From Picochlorum sp. 'celeri' (taxonomy: Eukaryota > Chlorophyta > Trebouxiophyceae): 64,000 bases of DNA. Every line of letters begins with the position of its first letter. The stretch's first letter is position 1. The DNA is taken from assembly GCA_010909725.1 (NCBI GenBank), contig JAACMV010000021.1, forward strand, positions 227,497 through 291,496. The letters are read 5' to 3'. Positions 30,143-41,375 of the stretch are shown here, one piece after another. The position numbers were made by a program, and so were the translations under genes. A model generated the notes under the pieces. That model was not told the DNA's origin. It did not search any database and worked only from the letters and a program-made list of their open reading frames with translations.

Positions 30143-31648
30143 TTAGAAACGTGACAGATAGAGCGTTGCATCCGATGTCACTGCACAAAACATGTCCACA
30201 TCTCCTGGTGCCTGTGCCACACCAATCCATCGGGAATTTCCTCTAAAAGATGCAGAAACACGGCTCTGTCTCATTGTTTCGGCAATCGATCCAACTTCCG
30301 TTACGGGCCCAGCAGCCCTACCAGCAGCTGCCTGCTGTTTCTGAACATTTGACTTAAATGCTTTGGAGACATTATGAAACCAAGCACCACATGCGAGCTC
30401 ATAATCAAGTCCTCCAACAACACAATACCGAGGATTTGATCGCATAAAATGCAAGGAGGTTATCTCATATTTGGAGCAATGCGTCCATCTGTCCACCTTT
30501 TTCCACATTCTTGGATCCCAAACACAGACGTCTCTATCTTCCCCTGCTGCCCCCAGGAGAGGACAGTCCCGATTTGTCGCTGCAATGGTGTACAAATGGC
30601 CCCCATATGGGCCTGTATTGAGTCTATTCACCCGAGCACCAGTGCCACCGATGCGTAAATCCCAGATCGTGACAATATTTCCCTCTGCAACCCCCAAGAG
30701 CGGTGCTCCATCTCCCTTCTCCGCCTCAGAGACATCTGACGACAACAGCAACACATCATTGGGATTATACAAGGTACTAAACCTTCTCATTGGTATACTC
30801 TCATCGAAAACAGTGACATCTTTGGGAAAATGCCTTGCTATGGCAACAATATTTCTAGAGCACGGTGAGACAACACCTCCAGTCCATCCTGCTTCCCGCA
30901 CTAACGCACCATCTTCAGGCTGAAGCGTGTACATGGAACGTACCCCAACATCATTTTCATTACATTCCCCTTTAAGCACAGTACAAAGAGCTCTCCCATA
31001 CATATCCGTGCTTATCATGGTGCTCTCTCCAGTCGACTCTGGTGCCGAAATATGCAAACTCTGGATTTCTGACTGCATCTGCATTGAAGGCAACGCTTTA
31101 CATTCCACACGTTTCCCCTCAGATCCTACTGTTGGAAGATAAACACCACCCTTGCCTCTTCTCAGCATTCCCGCCCCGTTCGCCTCAGACCCACCCAAAA
31201 CATCATCACTGTCAACGACAAACACCTGCTTCCCAGAAGACACAAAAATCCTTTGCTGCCCCCCACTCAAACCTTGTATCGCTACTCTATTTCCATGCAT
31301 ACTACCAGGAGATATATCCTTCCCCCCAACATCTAAATCGCACTGAACCAGCTGAGACAATTCTGGAACAGTCTGCTGCACATCTGGGCGTGCCAGGTAC
31401 CTCAAAACATTCATCCTCGCCTGCTTCAATTTCTTCGACCCCTTGGTACACAAACTACTATCTGCATCAACAACTCGCGGAGATGCAGTACTATGTGATG
31501 CTATTCTCTGTCGCTTCCCAGAATAGGCCTCAGCAGTTTCTAGCTGCCCAGAACCCTCTTCCACTGCCATCCCAACGTCCGGCGAATGTCGACATATTCC
31601 CTTGGATTCTGATCTATTTTTACTACCTGATGAAAATCCTTCTGGCAT
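30143..31648 (-). CDS. WD40-repeat protein of unassigned function
   Basis: A frame of up to 501 residues. The ATG at 31648 opens it; an internal ATG (MAVEEGSGQLETAEAYSGKR) near 31573 could instead be the start. The N-terminal third is polar and basic (SKKLKQARMNVLRYL). A propeller with several WD-like blades follows: VAEGNIVTIWDLRIGGTG, GAAGEDRDVCVWDPRMWKKV and GGLDYELACGAWFHNVSKAF. The last part (FRGNSRWIGVAQAPGDVDMF) would be the closing blade. I cannot name an orthologue. Its stop codon lies 5 bp from that of sulfite oxidase, so the two transcripts must overlap. Confidence 0.75.
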   Translation of the reverse strand: MPEGFSSGSKNRSESKGICRHSPDVGMAVEEGSGQLETAEAYSGKRQRIASHSTASPRVVDADSSLCTKGSKKLKQARMNVLRYLARPDVQQTVPELSQLVQCDLDVGGKDISPGSMHGNRVAIQGLSGGQQRIFVSSGKQVFVVDSDDVLGGSEANGAGMLRRGKGGVYLPTVGSEGKRVECKALPSMQMQSEIQSLHISAPESTGESTMISTDMYGRALCTVLKGECNENDVGVRSMYTLQPEDGALVREAGWTGGVVSPCSRNIVAIARHFPKDVTVFDESIPMRRFSTLYNPNDVLLLSSDVSEAEKGDGAPLLGVAEGNIVTIWDLRIGGTGARVNRLNTGPYGGHLYTIAATNRDCPLLGAAGEDRDVCVWDPRMWKKVDRWTHCSKYEITSLHFMRSNPRYCVVGGLDYELACGAWFHNVSKAFKSNVQKQQAAAGRAAGPVTEVGSIAETMRQSRVSASFRGNSRWIGVAQAPGDVDMFCAVTSDATLYLSRF

Positions 31649-32161
31649 CGAGCGTCGTCTACGCTACAGAATTGCAAATTGAAAAAGGCTCAAGTGCATG
31701 CAACATTTGTACTCACAGCCCATTCATACCACGCCCTGCGAGATCCTGAAACGAAATTCAACTGAAAATCTGTACAGTGAAAGGATCTTTACTCCGATAT
31801 CTCTATGAATCAAAGATGGGATACCATTCAGGCTGTTCAGTTCCGTAAATGGATACATTCAGTAATATCTCTCAGGCCCAAAGTCCCCCATGCTTTGTAT
31901 TCCTTCTTGCTGTAAAATACCGTCAGTAAAATTAGTATGTATACTTATTTGACCTAGTAACGTGATAGACGGTGGCGAAAAGGTGGTATAGTACGCGAGT
32001 CGTGGCATCGCCGTTGACAGTTGGTTGCAACATTTTCGCACTCAGATTCTCTGTACACGGATTTCCCTACATAAGAGTGCACAGATATCAGAAATGAATA
32101 TTTCTTCTATTGCAAGGCTTTGTGGTGTATAGATTGCGGAGATTTACAATTTATTTCAGCA
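31649..32161. promoter_or_regulatory. Divergent promoter, WD40 gene / separase
   Basis: A 513-bp gap. An AT-rich AATTTATTTC element occurs at 32149-32158, directly before the separase ATG, similar to the ones before 26071 and 38684. No further gene is seen. Confidence 0.4.
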
Positions 32162-35100
32162 ATGGTGTCGCGAGAAGGGCGAGAATTGTTGCTGCAATAC
32201 ACTCGTTTCAAGGCTTCATCTGCCCAAGATGCAACAAAGATTAAAGATGAGTCAGAAAATGGGGTTGTTTTGGATCCCCAGGTGGTGCTGAAGGAAATTG
32301 GTCAAATCGTACCTGGGCACAGATCGAGTCGTGTGACTCGTGATGACATTATGCTGTGTTATAAGGTTGTCAAGTTGATTGAGCAGCCGTCATCTGGGGT
32401 TTTGTGCAGTCTGGCTCTGTACAAGGCTTGCTGTGGATTGGAAAAGAGTGTTGTGTCAGAGCTGTATGGGTCTGCAGTGATTGGGTCTCTTCTGTTGGCT
32501 GGTATTGGTCTTTCGAAATGCATCGATACAGATATTGATTCTGTTAAACTGCATACAGAAGAGTTTCTGGGAGCCGTTGAGGATGCTGTGGAGAGATTGT
32601 CGGGACATGAAGGAGGTGTTTGGGACCAGTATGGTATGACGCTGTTCAAGTCGATGAACAAGTTGGCAGTGGGGCTGTTGACTCAGAATGAGCAAGATTT
32701 GTCTCTGGATGTCTGTAAGCGTGGGATTTTGAGTGTTGCTGGAGTGTGTCATGCAGCGTTGCCGAGAGGATTGAAGGCAGTTGTTGGGATATCGCAGCAT
32801 ATCTGTGGAGACTCGAAACGGCTTGATCTGATGGTTCGCGCCATGGATGTTGGGATTTGTGGGATTCGAGAGGATATTGATACGTTGAATGGGCGAGGAC
32901 TGGCAAGCAGCGGTAATGATGATGATATATCTGGTTGTGTGAGTATGCTTGAGCAGAGCATGTCCTGTGCTCGGCGAGTTCTCGTGAGTATACTGGACCA
33001 GGACAATAATGAAGCATTTTGGAGCGATTTTGAGTTTGATAGGATGGATGTAGTGCTGCGTTTGTCATCATGCGTCGAGTTGATCTGTGGAACTTGTAGT
33101 GGGTCTCTTCATGCAGCAGTTGCTGCTCTTGCAGCCATGAGCCGAATGCTTTCTTACGAGGACTGGGATGTATATAATACGGGTGGTCACTACATTTGCT
33201 TGGTGAAAAAGGTGCTCGGCATAGATGTCCACAGCAGCTCATCGAGTCTCAGCCATTGGACGGATTGTAAAGATGCTGTTCGAGAACTTTATTGGTTCGC
33301 TGGGGTTGTTCGTAGACGTGCAGAGAATTTGATCGATAGCACTTGCGATGAGGGTAGAATTGACATGGTCTGCGACATGCTTTGGGGATCTTTAGCATCT
33401 TGCATTGTGGCTGAGAAGCATATGAACAGTGGTGCTGTGAAAGCCTCGCACGAGTTGGCTCAGCAGGCAAGATGCCTGATGCGCCTTGCATTTCAGAGTC
33501 CAAAACATCATGGTTTAGTGCTTCAAACATTTATTGTTTGTGCATGCCTTGCGTGGAACCTGCAGATGCCAGAATATGTGACACAGTTGTTTGCTCTTGC
33601 CATCAGCCATGTTGCGATGACAGAATTGAAGAATAACGATATGATGGATTTCTCCAGCCTTATAGAAGAACTCGAAGTGTATACCAAAAAGCATAAAGTG
33701 CAGGGTGGCCTTGTAGAGCATGCAATTAGGGATTGTATTGCAGCATTTTCACAGTGTGGGTCTGAAAGTAGCACAACAATGTTTCAATCTCAAGTTCAAC
33801 AGATTGTCGCAGTAGCCAAACGAATTTTCAATCCAGGAAAATGTGCTGATCAATATGTTCGTATTATGTTGTCATGCTACGAATATAAAGATGTGTTCCC
33901 AGACTTGTTTTCAGCAGAGGAATTCTCTTGTGATTTGAAACAGTGTCTTGAGAAGACAAAAACCAAGATTGGGAAGAAGCGCATCGAGGATATCATATCT
34001 GTGATTGATATACTGCAAATAAAGGAAGGTGTTGGGCTCCTGCTAAAGGAATCCGCAGAACATCAGGCACATATTGTGGCTATGCGGCGAAAGAAGCTGA
34101 CAGAAAACCCTGCTTTGGTTCATGCTGAAGAAATCGGTTCCATGGAAAGCGAGTACATTGATTATATGCTCTCGACTAAAGAATCGTGGGAGAATGTCAT
34201 TCGAACTGCTCATGAAATGGTCCACATCAGCAAACGAGTGAACACATTGTCATCACATGGCTGTGTGGCAGACCAATTGGAGGCTCTCATCCATCTGCAT
34301 GATCCCATCAATCCAGATTTACCAGGTTTCTGGGAGCATTTATTAAACCCATATAAAGATGGTTGCATTGAAATGAATCACATCGTTGATGAAATCCGGA
34401 AGGGCAGTGCAGCAGATTCTCTAGCATTGTTTGATTTGCACATGGCAGGGAGCAGATTCCATGCCATGCACGGAGAGCCAAGGGTAGCACTTTTCCATGC
34501 AATCGAGGCGCACCGTTATATCTCTCTCAAGACAGTGGCACGAGAAGGCATTTATGGGATGAGTAACAGAGCAGGAGGACAATGGTGGTCACTGATTTCT
34601 CGACACTTGTGTGTTGTCTCCTGGCTAGGATTCTTGTTTGCCACTTGCGGAATGTACGATGAGGCTATCCAATCCTACAAGGAGGGACTGAAATACGTAC
34701 GTCTTTAGATATCATATGTAGCATCATAATGAGATGAATGCTCATTCAGGGCTTTTTGTGTGCAGGCTTGTTTGGTTGGCTGTTTGATGGCATCAGCATA
34801 CTTCTCCATGTCTTTGGCAGAGTTGTATTATGATGGAGGCGACTTTAGCAGATTTAATCAGATGAAGAGTAAATCTATCAAGATTGTGACCGCATGTGGA
34901 CCGCGAGTGGGCCCGGTTTTCATCTGTTTGAAGGCACAACTTGAGTCGCTCACTGGGTTGAGTTATAGGAAGTCGCTGCGTTTTGAGGATGCGGCACAGA
35001 AAATATTCCAAGCAACAAAGTCTCTTGATGAGATACAGACCGATAGTTGGTACGAACAACGAATAAGAGCGTTTTGTGCACTGGAAGAGCTGAACATTAT

Positions 35101-37441
35101 GGTTGATGAGAAATCCTCAGATTTTGTGTTCAAGCATTTGGATAGCCGCAAGGAGCTCATAGTCTCTTCCACATCACACCCATTCTTGTTGGGAACGCCT
35201 TTTTATAAGCTCATATTGCTTCAAGCTCAGGTACTAAGTCAATCGTTCTTTAAAAGGCGCGAAAATCTGGGTCCTCAGCTTTGGATTGCAGAAGTGTCCC
35301 AGCATGGGGAGCCTGAAGGTGATATGAGCATGCTGTGGACATTGTATCATGACGCGAGCCCATCTCCATTCTGCCAACGAGTCGTTGGACTTTTGTTAGC
35401 TCCCATGTGTGCTTCACGAGGATATCGATATACCTCTGCGGCACTATTGCATTCGTCCTCAAATGCAACACTTCAATTTCAACAAGAGTTGGTAGGCTTG
35501 ACAAAACATTTTCAGAAATTGCTAAAGGATCCAAACGGTGTCTACCAAGTGCCAGAAAAGTATTCGAATACTGGAGGTTTTAGCCATGATATCAGAGAAG
35601 GTAAAGGCATGGAGCACACGGAGTTGGTTGCCCAACAGTTGGTATATAGTTGGCTTGAGCAGCTGCCCAGTCTTGTCATCTGTGGAGTGTCAGTGTACTC
35701 CAGTGCTATTTATGGACGCATGGAAACTTTCAAAGACAAGATAGTGTTACACAGAATACGAAAAGGTCAAATTCCAATAATGGTTGAAATTCCCTCTCCT
35801 GAAGTTGAATCCAATCACCCAATCCAGATGCTCCATGGCACCAAGTCCTGTGGGAGTCTTCAGCTGCTCAGGGATAAATTTCAAGACATACTCCACCGCA
35901 GTAATGCTAATATGAAATCCATTTCCTCCCAATCCATAGGGTCCCGTGATCAAAGGATTTGGTGGGAGGAAAGGGTCGACCTGGACAACAGCATGCAGAA
36001 TCTCTTACAAGAGCTTCAGTCAGATTGGATTGGTCCATGGAAATGCCTGTTCAGGGACGTCAGTTTCGTAAAAGGAGAGAAAGAATGCGTTGAAAACGAT
36101 GAAGTTGGTTTACTGGCAGCCCTCTTATCACTTGAGAGACAATCACTTGGCCGGAAAGATTTAGAGATTATATCTAGCATGATTAATAGGGCACTCGAGT
36201 CAAAGAGCCAGGAGGGTTGTCTCGACATCTCCTCAGGTGATGCATTGGCCGCAGTCTTTCGTAAACTAGATATTGGAAAGGTAGCATCTGACAACTCTGT
36301 CTGTCGGAAAGTCTCATTCAAAGATGAGGCTCCAAAGTCTCCAGAACTCGTGACAGTTCTTCGCTCAGACAACCTTGGCGATATATCAGATCAATTCTCA
36401 AGTTTCCACATCAAAGAAGAGGAAAATAGCCACAAGACAGTTCCAGAAACCCCAGGGAATTTGCAGTCAGTTGGTGCACAGTCTGGGGTTGCTACAACTG
36501 TGAAAAAGAAAAAGCACAAGTCTAGACTGGCACAGATGCATGCAATGGCCACTCCAGGACCGAGGCGTGCACTCGGACCTCACAATGGCTCAGTAGCAGG
36601 AGCCTGGAAGACTCCTCGGACAGCGGCAAAAGAAACAACTTCCGTGACTCCCCTGATGGATACTGTCAAGACTGCCCCTCGATTGCGTACAAGCAAACCC
36701 AATAGTCTAGAATCCAGCAGTAGCATCCCTGTCGCTTTAATTTTGGACCATGCTGTTCAGTGCCTTCCTTGGGAGAGCTCATTTTCCTGCGTTCAGGATG
36801 GCGTGTGGGAATTTTATCGGCTGCCTTCGCTCCCAATTTTTTGCGACACAAAATCTCGAAAGGAAGCAGTTTCTGTAGACTCGTGCTACTATGCAATCAA
36901 CCCCGAAGGTGATCTTAAGTCAACGCAACAGACGTTTGAGAAATGGTTCAGAGAATTGAAGGGATGGACAGGAAAGGCCGGTTCACCTCCTAATGCACAA
37001 GAACTCTCCTGTGCTCTCCAGGAAAAGGATCTATTTATATATTGTGGGCATGGTGCTGGAGAGCAGTACATTCCTATTCCACGCCTGCGTTCGTTAGAAG
37101 CTTGTGCATCTTCTCTTCTGATGGGTTGTAGCAGCGGTAGATTGAGATGGAACAGTGACGGACTGTATGAAGCATCTGGCGTCATTCTTGCCTACATCAT
37201 TGCGGGCTGCCCAGCAGTTGTAGGAAACCTGTGGGATGTCACTGACAAAGACATTGATAGGTACTGTCAGGAAATTGTCACTAAATGCATCTCATCTTGC
37301 TCCACGACATCCTCAGAGGACGGCAAGGGGCAGCACATGTCCATTGGCCAAGTGACACAAACATCTCGCCACGCCTGCAAACTCCCCTACCTCATTGGCG
37401 CAGCTCCAGTATGCTATGGAATACCAGTTCATTTTCGCTAA
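32162..37441 (+). CDS. ESP1: Separase (peptidase family C50)
   Basis: Exons 32162-34696 and 34766-37441 join in phase 0 across a 69-bp intron, giving 1736 residues. I chose MVSREGREL at 32162; the frame is open further upstream but without an ATG. The N-terminal two thirds is helical repeat-like, as in other separases. The C-terminal protease domain holds the catalytic His in IYCGHGAGEQYI (about 1607) and Cys in LLMGCSSG (about 1633). The ILAYIIAGCPAVVGNLWDVTD block follows. Separase cuts the cohesin kleisin at anaphase to release sister chromatids. A Ser/Thr/Lys-rich stretch near residues 1330-1400 is probably disordered and could carry phosphorylation sites. Confidence 0.93.
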
Positions 37442-37498
37442 TTCATTAACGTTTGGATTTACATACATATATGGTACTTGAATGAATATATACGAATG

Positions 37499-38089
37499 CT
37501 ACTGCAAATCACCCATGTCTCCGGCCTCATCCTCATCACTTGATGACAAGAACCCATCTGACTCATCCTCATCCTCCTTCCCATCTTCATCCTGTGGCAA
37601 CTGACCAGTCCTGTTCAACCTCGTCACATCATCCGGCTGCGCATACTTTTTCACATACTCGATCACCTTTCTCTTGTACGCCTCTGGATCCCTCATATGC
37701 AATGCTGCAGCTTCCCCATTCAACGGATCCGATGGATTCGGATACAACAGCAACTGTGGTAAAAATGTCTGAAACACATTGACAAGATCAAACATGGGAC
37801 TCCACGTTTGATTGATCACATCCAAGCACACACTCCCAGCCTGCTCATCTATATTTGGATGAAATATTCTATTCACAAAACCAATCGAAGGGGATTTATA
37901 CGGGTACGCTTCAGGCAACTCTACATGAACCTTCCAAACACCTCCCTCGTACGGACTATCAGGAGGGCCATGAAACTCTACGTGCATATCAGAAACATTG
38001 TCCTCTACAAGGTCGACCTGAAAGTCAGACATCATGAGTTTCATGACATCCATCTCTCGCCGCTTGCTAGGACTCGCTGAAGAAGCCAT
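37499..38089 (-). CDS. Ubiquitin-conjugating enzyme E2, UBE2H type
   Basis: A single-exon gene of 196 residues starting [18 protein letters not shown]. Its UBC fold contains [35 protein letters not shown] (active-site Cys88) and [20 protein letters not shown]. The HPNI variant of the usual HPN motif and the [12 protein letters not shown] block fit UBE2H/UBC8 rather than the general UBC4/5 class. The acidic tail ([20 protein letters not shown]) also matches this subfamily. It accepts ubiquitin from E1 and passes it to E3 ligases. The frame is open to 38167 but those residues lack family similarity. The gene converges with separase across 57 bp. Confidence 0.93.
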   Translation of the reverse strand: MASSASPSKRREMDVMKLMMSDFQVDLVEDNVSDMHVEFHGPPDSPYEGGVWKVHVELPEAYPYKSPSIGFVNRIFHPNIDEQAGSVCLDVINQTWSPMFDLVNVFQTFLPQLLLYPNPSDPLNGEAAALHMRDPEAYKRKVIEYVKKYAQPDDVTRLNRTGQLPQDEDGKEDEDESDGFLSSSDEDEAGDMGDLQ

Positions 38090-38683
38090 TTGTATTGACG
38101 TATCGTTCTCTCTACTATACCCCCGCCTAGCGCTGCTCGACACAGAGGGGTGGATGATTTCAAGCACCTGGATGTGTTCTTTTCCTTCTTCTCTCCCTGT
38201 TGCTCTCTAGGCGAGCCTTTCACCGTTCTATATATTCAAAAATATGTGGGTGCTCAGTTTGTTCAAGGAAACTGTTATGTGAAGGACAACGCGGGAAACT
38301 TTTTTTGTTTTCGGAAGTCAGGTGGCACATTGTACTAATTCCTTTCGAGGACAGTTTAAGGAATTCAGTATATGGAGCACGTTTTTAAAAACATTTTAAA
38401 AAGGAAGCTGGGTGCGTATCTGATGCAGAGCCAATGGGTGTGGGACTCTTCCTCGTAGTTATTAATTAATAACGAAAAAGAAAATTTGGAAAAGTAGTAC
38501 CGGCGGTGGGGAGAATGAAAGAATGAGGACAATACGGTCTGTGTAAAGGAAAAGTTGATTCAAGCAGTTCGCAGTTTTGACGTATACATTGCCGCATAGA
38601 GCTCTGAAGACGAATTCCATTTATTTACAACGAATTAAAACCCGTGCGGTGTGTATTGGTCGCGGGGAAAAGGGTGAGTCGTC
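38090..38683. promoter_or_regulatory. Divergent promoter, UBE2H-type E2 / XPB
   Basis: A 594-bp gap. AT-rich tracts lie at 38458-38480 (attaattaataacg) and 38616-38628 (tccatttatttac), the latter about 55 bases before the XPB ATG. No gene or RNA is recognised. Confidence 0.4.
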
Positions 38684-41359
38684 ATGGTCAATATCAAGTT
38701 GAAGGTGGGTGGGCAGAGAAGGCCTCGTGACGATGAGGATGAGGATTACGACCCTCTTCAGGAAGAAGATGCTCGTGATAATGACTTTGTGGTAGATGGC
38801 GATGAGTTGGAAGAGGAGGAGGACTTCGATGAGGAGGACCTGTATGATGATGATGACGACATTCCTCAGGTGAAGAAGATCACCAAGAAGAAGACAGTGA
38901 CTCGAAAGACTGCACAGCGATCGAAAGGAGCTCGGAAAAACGCATTGAGGGGTGCAACTGGTGTTGCTGCATTGAAATCCGAGAGGAAAAGGACGGCAGC
39001 CATGATTGAAGACGAGGATTATGATTTGGAGGAAGACTTTGATTCTGATCGAGATGCGGAAGAAGGGGCATATGTGCTTGGAGCAGAGGACACGGAATTT
39101 CATGATTTTTCTCAGCTTGATTTGAAGGCCGATCATTATAATAGACCATTATGGGTCTGTCCTGATGGAAGGATATTTCTGGAAACGTTTAGTCCAGTCT
39201 ACAAGCAAGCATATGATTTTTTGATTGCAATAGCAGAACCTGTGTCTCGTCCAGAGTGTATACACGAGTATGTCCTGACTCCCCATAGTTTATATGCGGC
39301 AGTTTCTATTGGCTTGGATACAACAACGATTATATCGGTTTTGGATAGGTTGTCAAAAGCAAAAATGCCGTCGGATATTCGATGGTTTATTCGAGAGTCG
39401 ACGGAGAATTATGGAAAGGTCAAGTTGGTGTTGAAGAATAATAGATTCATGGTGGAATCTCCTGATCCTCATATCCTGAGAAGGTTGTTAAAGGATGATG
39501 TGATTAGAGATGCACGAATGGTGAGGGATGAGGACAGGCCTGTGGGAGGGGCAAAGGATGCTGATGCTGTGTTGGATGAGTTTTTGAAGAGCAAGGCTCT
39601 CAAGGATCGGGCGGTTGATAGATTGGCTGCAGTAGAAAGGATCGAGCTCACGGACCATGACGATGCCGGGGGCCAGGAGAAAGATTTGGAGGAAGAATTA
39701 GGTTTAGATGGTGATGACGAGGCGGCAGAGATTGAAGATCCGGATAAAGAAATGCATGCTTTCGAGGTGCGAGCAAGCAAGGTGGAGAATGTAAAGTCCC
39801 GCTGTTTACCAGGTGGCCTGAATTATCCCATGTTGGAAGAGTATGATTTCAAGGGAGACTCGAATAATCCAACTTTGTCTGTTGATTTGAAGCCGCATGT
39901 GAAGCATCGTTCATATCAGGAAAAGTCTTTGAGCAAGATGTTTGGAAACTCTCGGGCGCGATCTGGTATCATTGTCCTTCCTTGTGGCGCCGGTAAGTCT
40001 TTGGTCGGCGTGTCTGCTGCTGCTCGTATAAAAAAGTCTTGTCTTTGTTTGTGTACAAATTCGGTGTCGGTAGATCAATGGAAGTATCAATTTCAGCTGT
40101 GGACCACTTTGAGGGAAGATCAGGTGTGCCGGTTCACAAGTGACAAGCATGAATGGTTGAAAGGGGAGGGCGCAGGCGTATGCATTACTACTTACACGAT
40201 GGTTGCGTACTCTGGAAAAAGATCAGTAGAGAGTGAGAGAATAATGGATGAAATTATGAGTAGGGAATGGGGATTGATTTTGCTGGATGAAGTGCATGTT
40301 GTTCCTGCACAAATGTTCCGAAAGGTTCTAGGCATTGTGAAGGCACATTGCAAGCTTGGGCTGACCGCGACTCTTGTTCGAGAGGACCAGTTGATCACGG
40401 ACTTGAATTTTTTGATAGGTCCAAAATTGTATGAGGCTAATTGGTTAGATTTGACGAAAAATGGCCACATTGCTAATGTGCAGTGTGCAGAGGTATGGTG
40501 CCCCATGACGCCAGAGTTTCTCAGGGAGTACCTCAAGCCTGAGAGGACAGCGAGTCAAAAACAGTTATTGTTCGTTATGAATCCTAATAAAGCAAGAGCT
40601 TGTGACTATTTGGTGAGGTATCATGAGGCCCGAGGGGATAAAATCATTGTGTTTTCAGACAATTTGTTTGCCTTGAGGGAATATGCTGTCAGAATGAAGA
40701 AGCCATTCTTGTACGGAGGTACTGGGCATCAAGAGAGGACACGAATTCTTCACGCGTTTAAGACCAATCCAGCAGTGAATACGATCTTTTTATCGAAGGT
40801 CGGAGATAATTCCCTGGATATACCGGAAGCAAATGTTCTTATACAAGTTTCCAGCCATGCTGGATCACGGCGACAAGAGGCACAGCGCCTCGGTAGAATC
40901 TTGCGCAAGAAAAAGTCCAGAGCAGGCACAGGTCTGGAAGACTTTGATGCTTTCTTTTATACTCTGGTCTCGAATGATACTCGAGAAGTTTATTTCACTG
41001 CCAAGAGACAGCAGTTTCTGATTGATCAGGGGTATTCCTACAAAGTCATTCCAACATTGCTTGAGAGCGGAGGGGCATCTGATGACGATCATTTGATGCT
41101 AACCGATCGCGATGATCAAATAAATTTACTGGCTGCAGTTCTTCATGCATCAGAAACAGAGGCTGCGAATGAAGTAATCGAGCAGACAGATGCGATTGAG
41201 GCGCACATCAAGCAAACCAGCAGCAAGCGGTCTATTGGCAGTATGGCAGCCTTGTCTGGTGCAAAGGGCATGACATACATGGAATATTCAACGAAAAAAA
41301 CGACAGGCAAAAAGCCAATCGGAGGAGGGAAGCTTTCAAAACTAAGAAAATTGAAATGA
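38684..41359 (+). CDS. XPB: XPB/ERCC3 DNA helicase of TFIIH
   Basis: A single-exon gene of 891 residues. The N-terminus is acidic with Asp/Glu runs, then basic. The damage-recognition region at about residues 145-240 (ADHYNRPLWVCPDGRIFLE) is typical. Helicase motif I is LPCGAGKSLVG (about residue 430), motif II is LLDEVHVV (DEVH, about 533), and the later motif QRLGRILRKK is motif VI-like. The SHAGSRRQEAQ segment joins it. XPB is the 3'-5' translocase of TFIIH and opens promoters and damaged DNA in nucleotide excision repair. All key motifs look intact. The gene converges with an expansin-like gene at a 16-bp gap. Confidence 0.96.
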   Translation: MVNIKLKVGGQRRPRDDEDEDYDPLQEEDARDNDFVVDGDELEEEEDFDEEDLYDDDDDIPQVKKITKKKTVTRKTAQRSKGARKNALRGATGVAALKSERKRTAAMIEDEDYDLEEDFDSDRDAEEGAYVLGAEDTEFHDFSQLDLKADHYNRPLWVCPDGRIFLETFSPVYKQAYDFLIAIAEPVSRPECIHEYVLTPHSLYAAVSIGLDTTTIISVLDRLSKAKMPSDIRWFIRESTENYGKVKLVLKNNRFMVESPDPHILRRLLKDDVIRDARMVRDEDRPVGGAKDADAVLDEFLKSKALKDRAVDRLAAVERIELTDHDDAGGQEKDLEEELGLDGDDEAAEIEDPDKEMHAFEVRASKVENVKSRCLPGGLNYPMLEEYDFKGDSNNPTLSVDLKPHVKHRSYQEKSLSKMFGNSRARSGIIVLPCGAGKSLVGVSAAARIKKSCLCLCTNSVSVDQWKYQFQLWTTLREDQVCRFTSDKHEWLKGEGAGVCITTYTMVAYSGKRSVESERIMDEIMSREWGLILLDEVHVVPAQMFRKVLGIVKAHCKLGLTATLVREDQLITDLNFLIGPKLYEANWLDLTKNGHIANVQCAEVWCPMTPEFLREYLKPERTASQKQLLFVMNPNKARACDYLVRYHEARGDKIIVFSDNLFALREYAVRMKKPFLYGGTGHQERTRILHAFKTNPAVNTIFLSKVGDNSLDIPEANVLIQVSSHAGSRRQEAQRLGRILRKKKSRAGTGLEDFDAFFYTLVSNDTREVYFTAKRQQFLIDQGYSYKVIPTLLESGGASDDDHLMLTDRDDQINLLAAVLHASETEAANEVIEQTDAIEAHIKQTSSKRSIGSMAALSGAKGMTYMEYSTKKTTGKKPIGGGKLSKLRKLK

Positions 41360-41375
41360 TTACTTGAGTTTACAT

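Noticed and set aside
32120..32161. Longer separase start at TTG
   Set aside because: It is a non-ATG codon inside the AT-rich promoter-like stretch; MVSREG at 32162 is the first ATG in frame.
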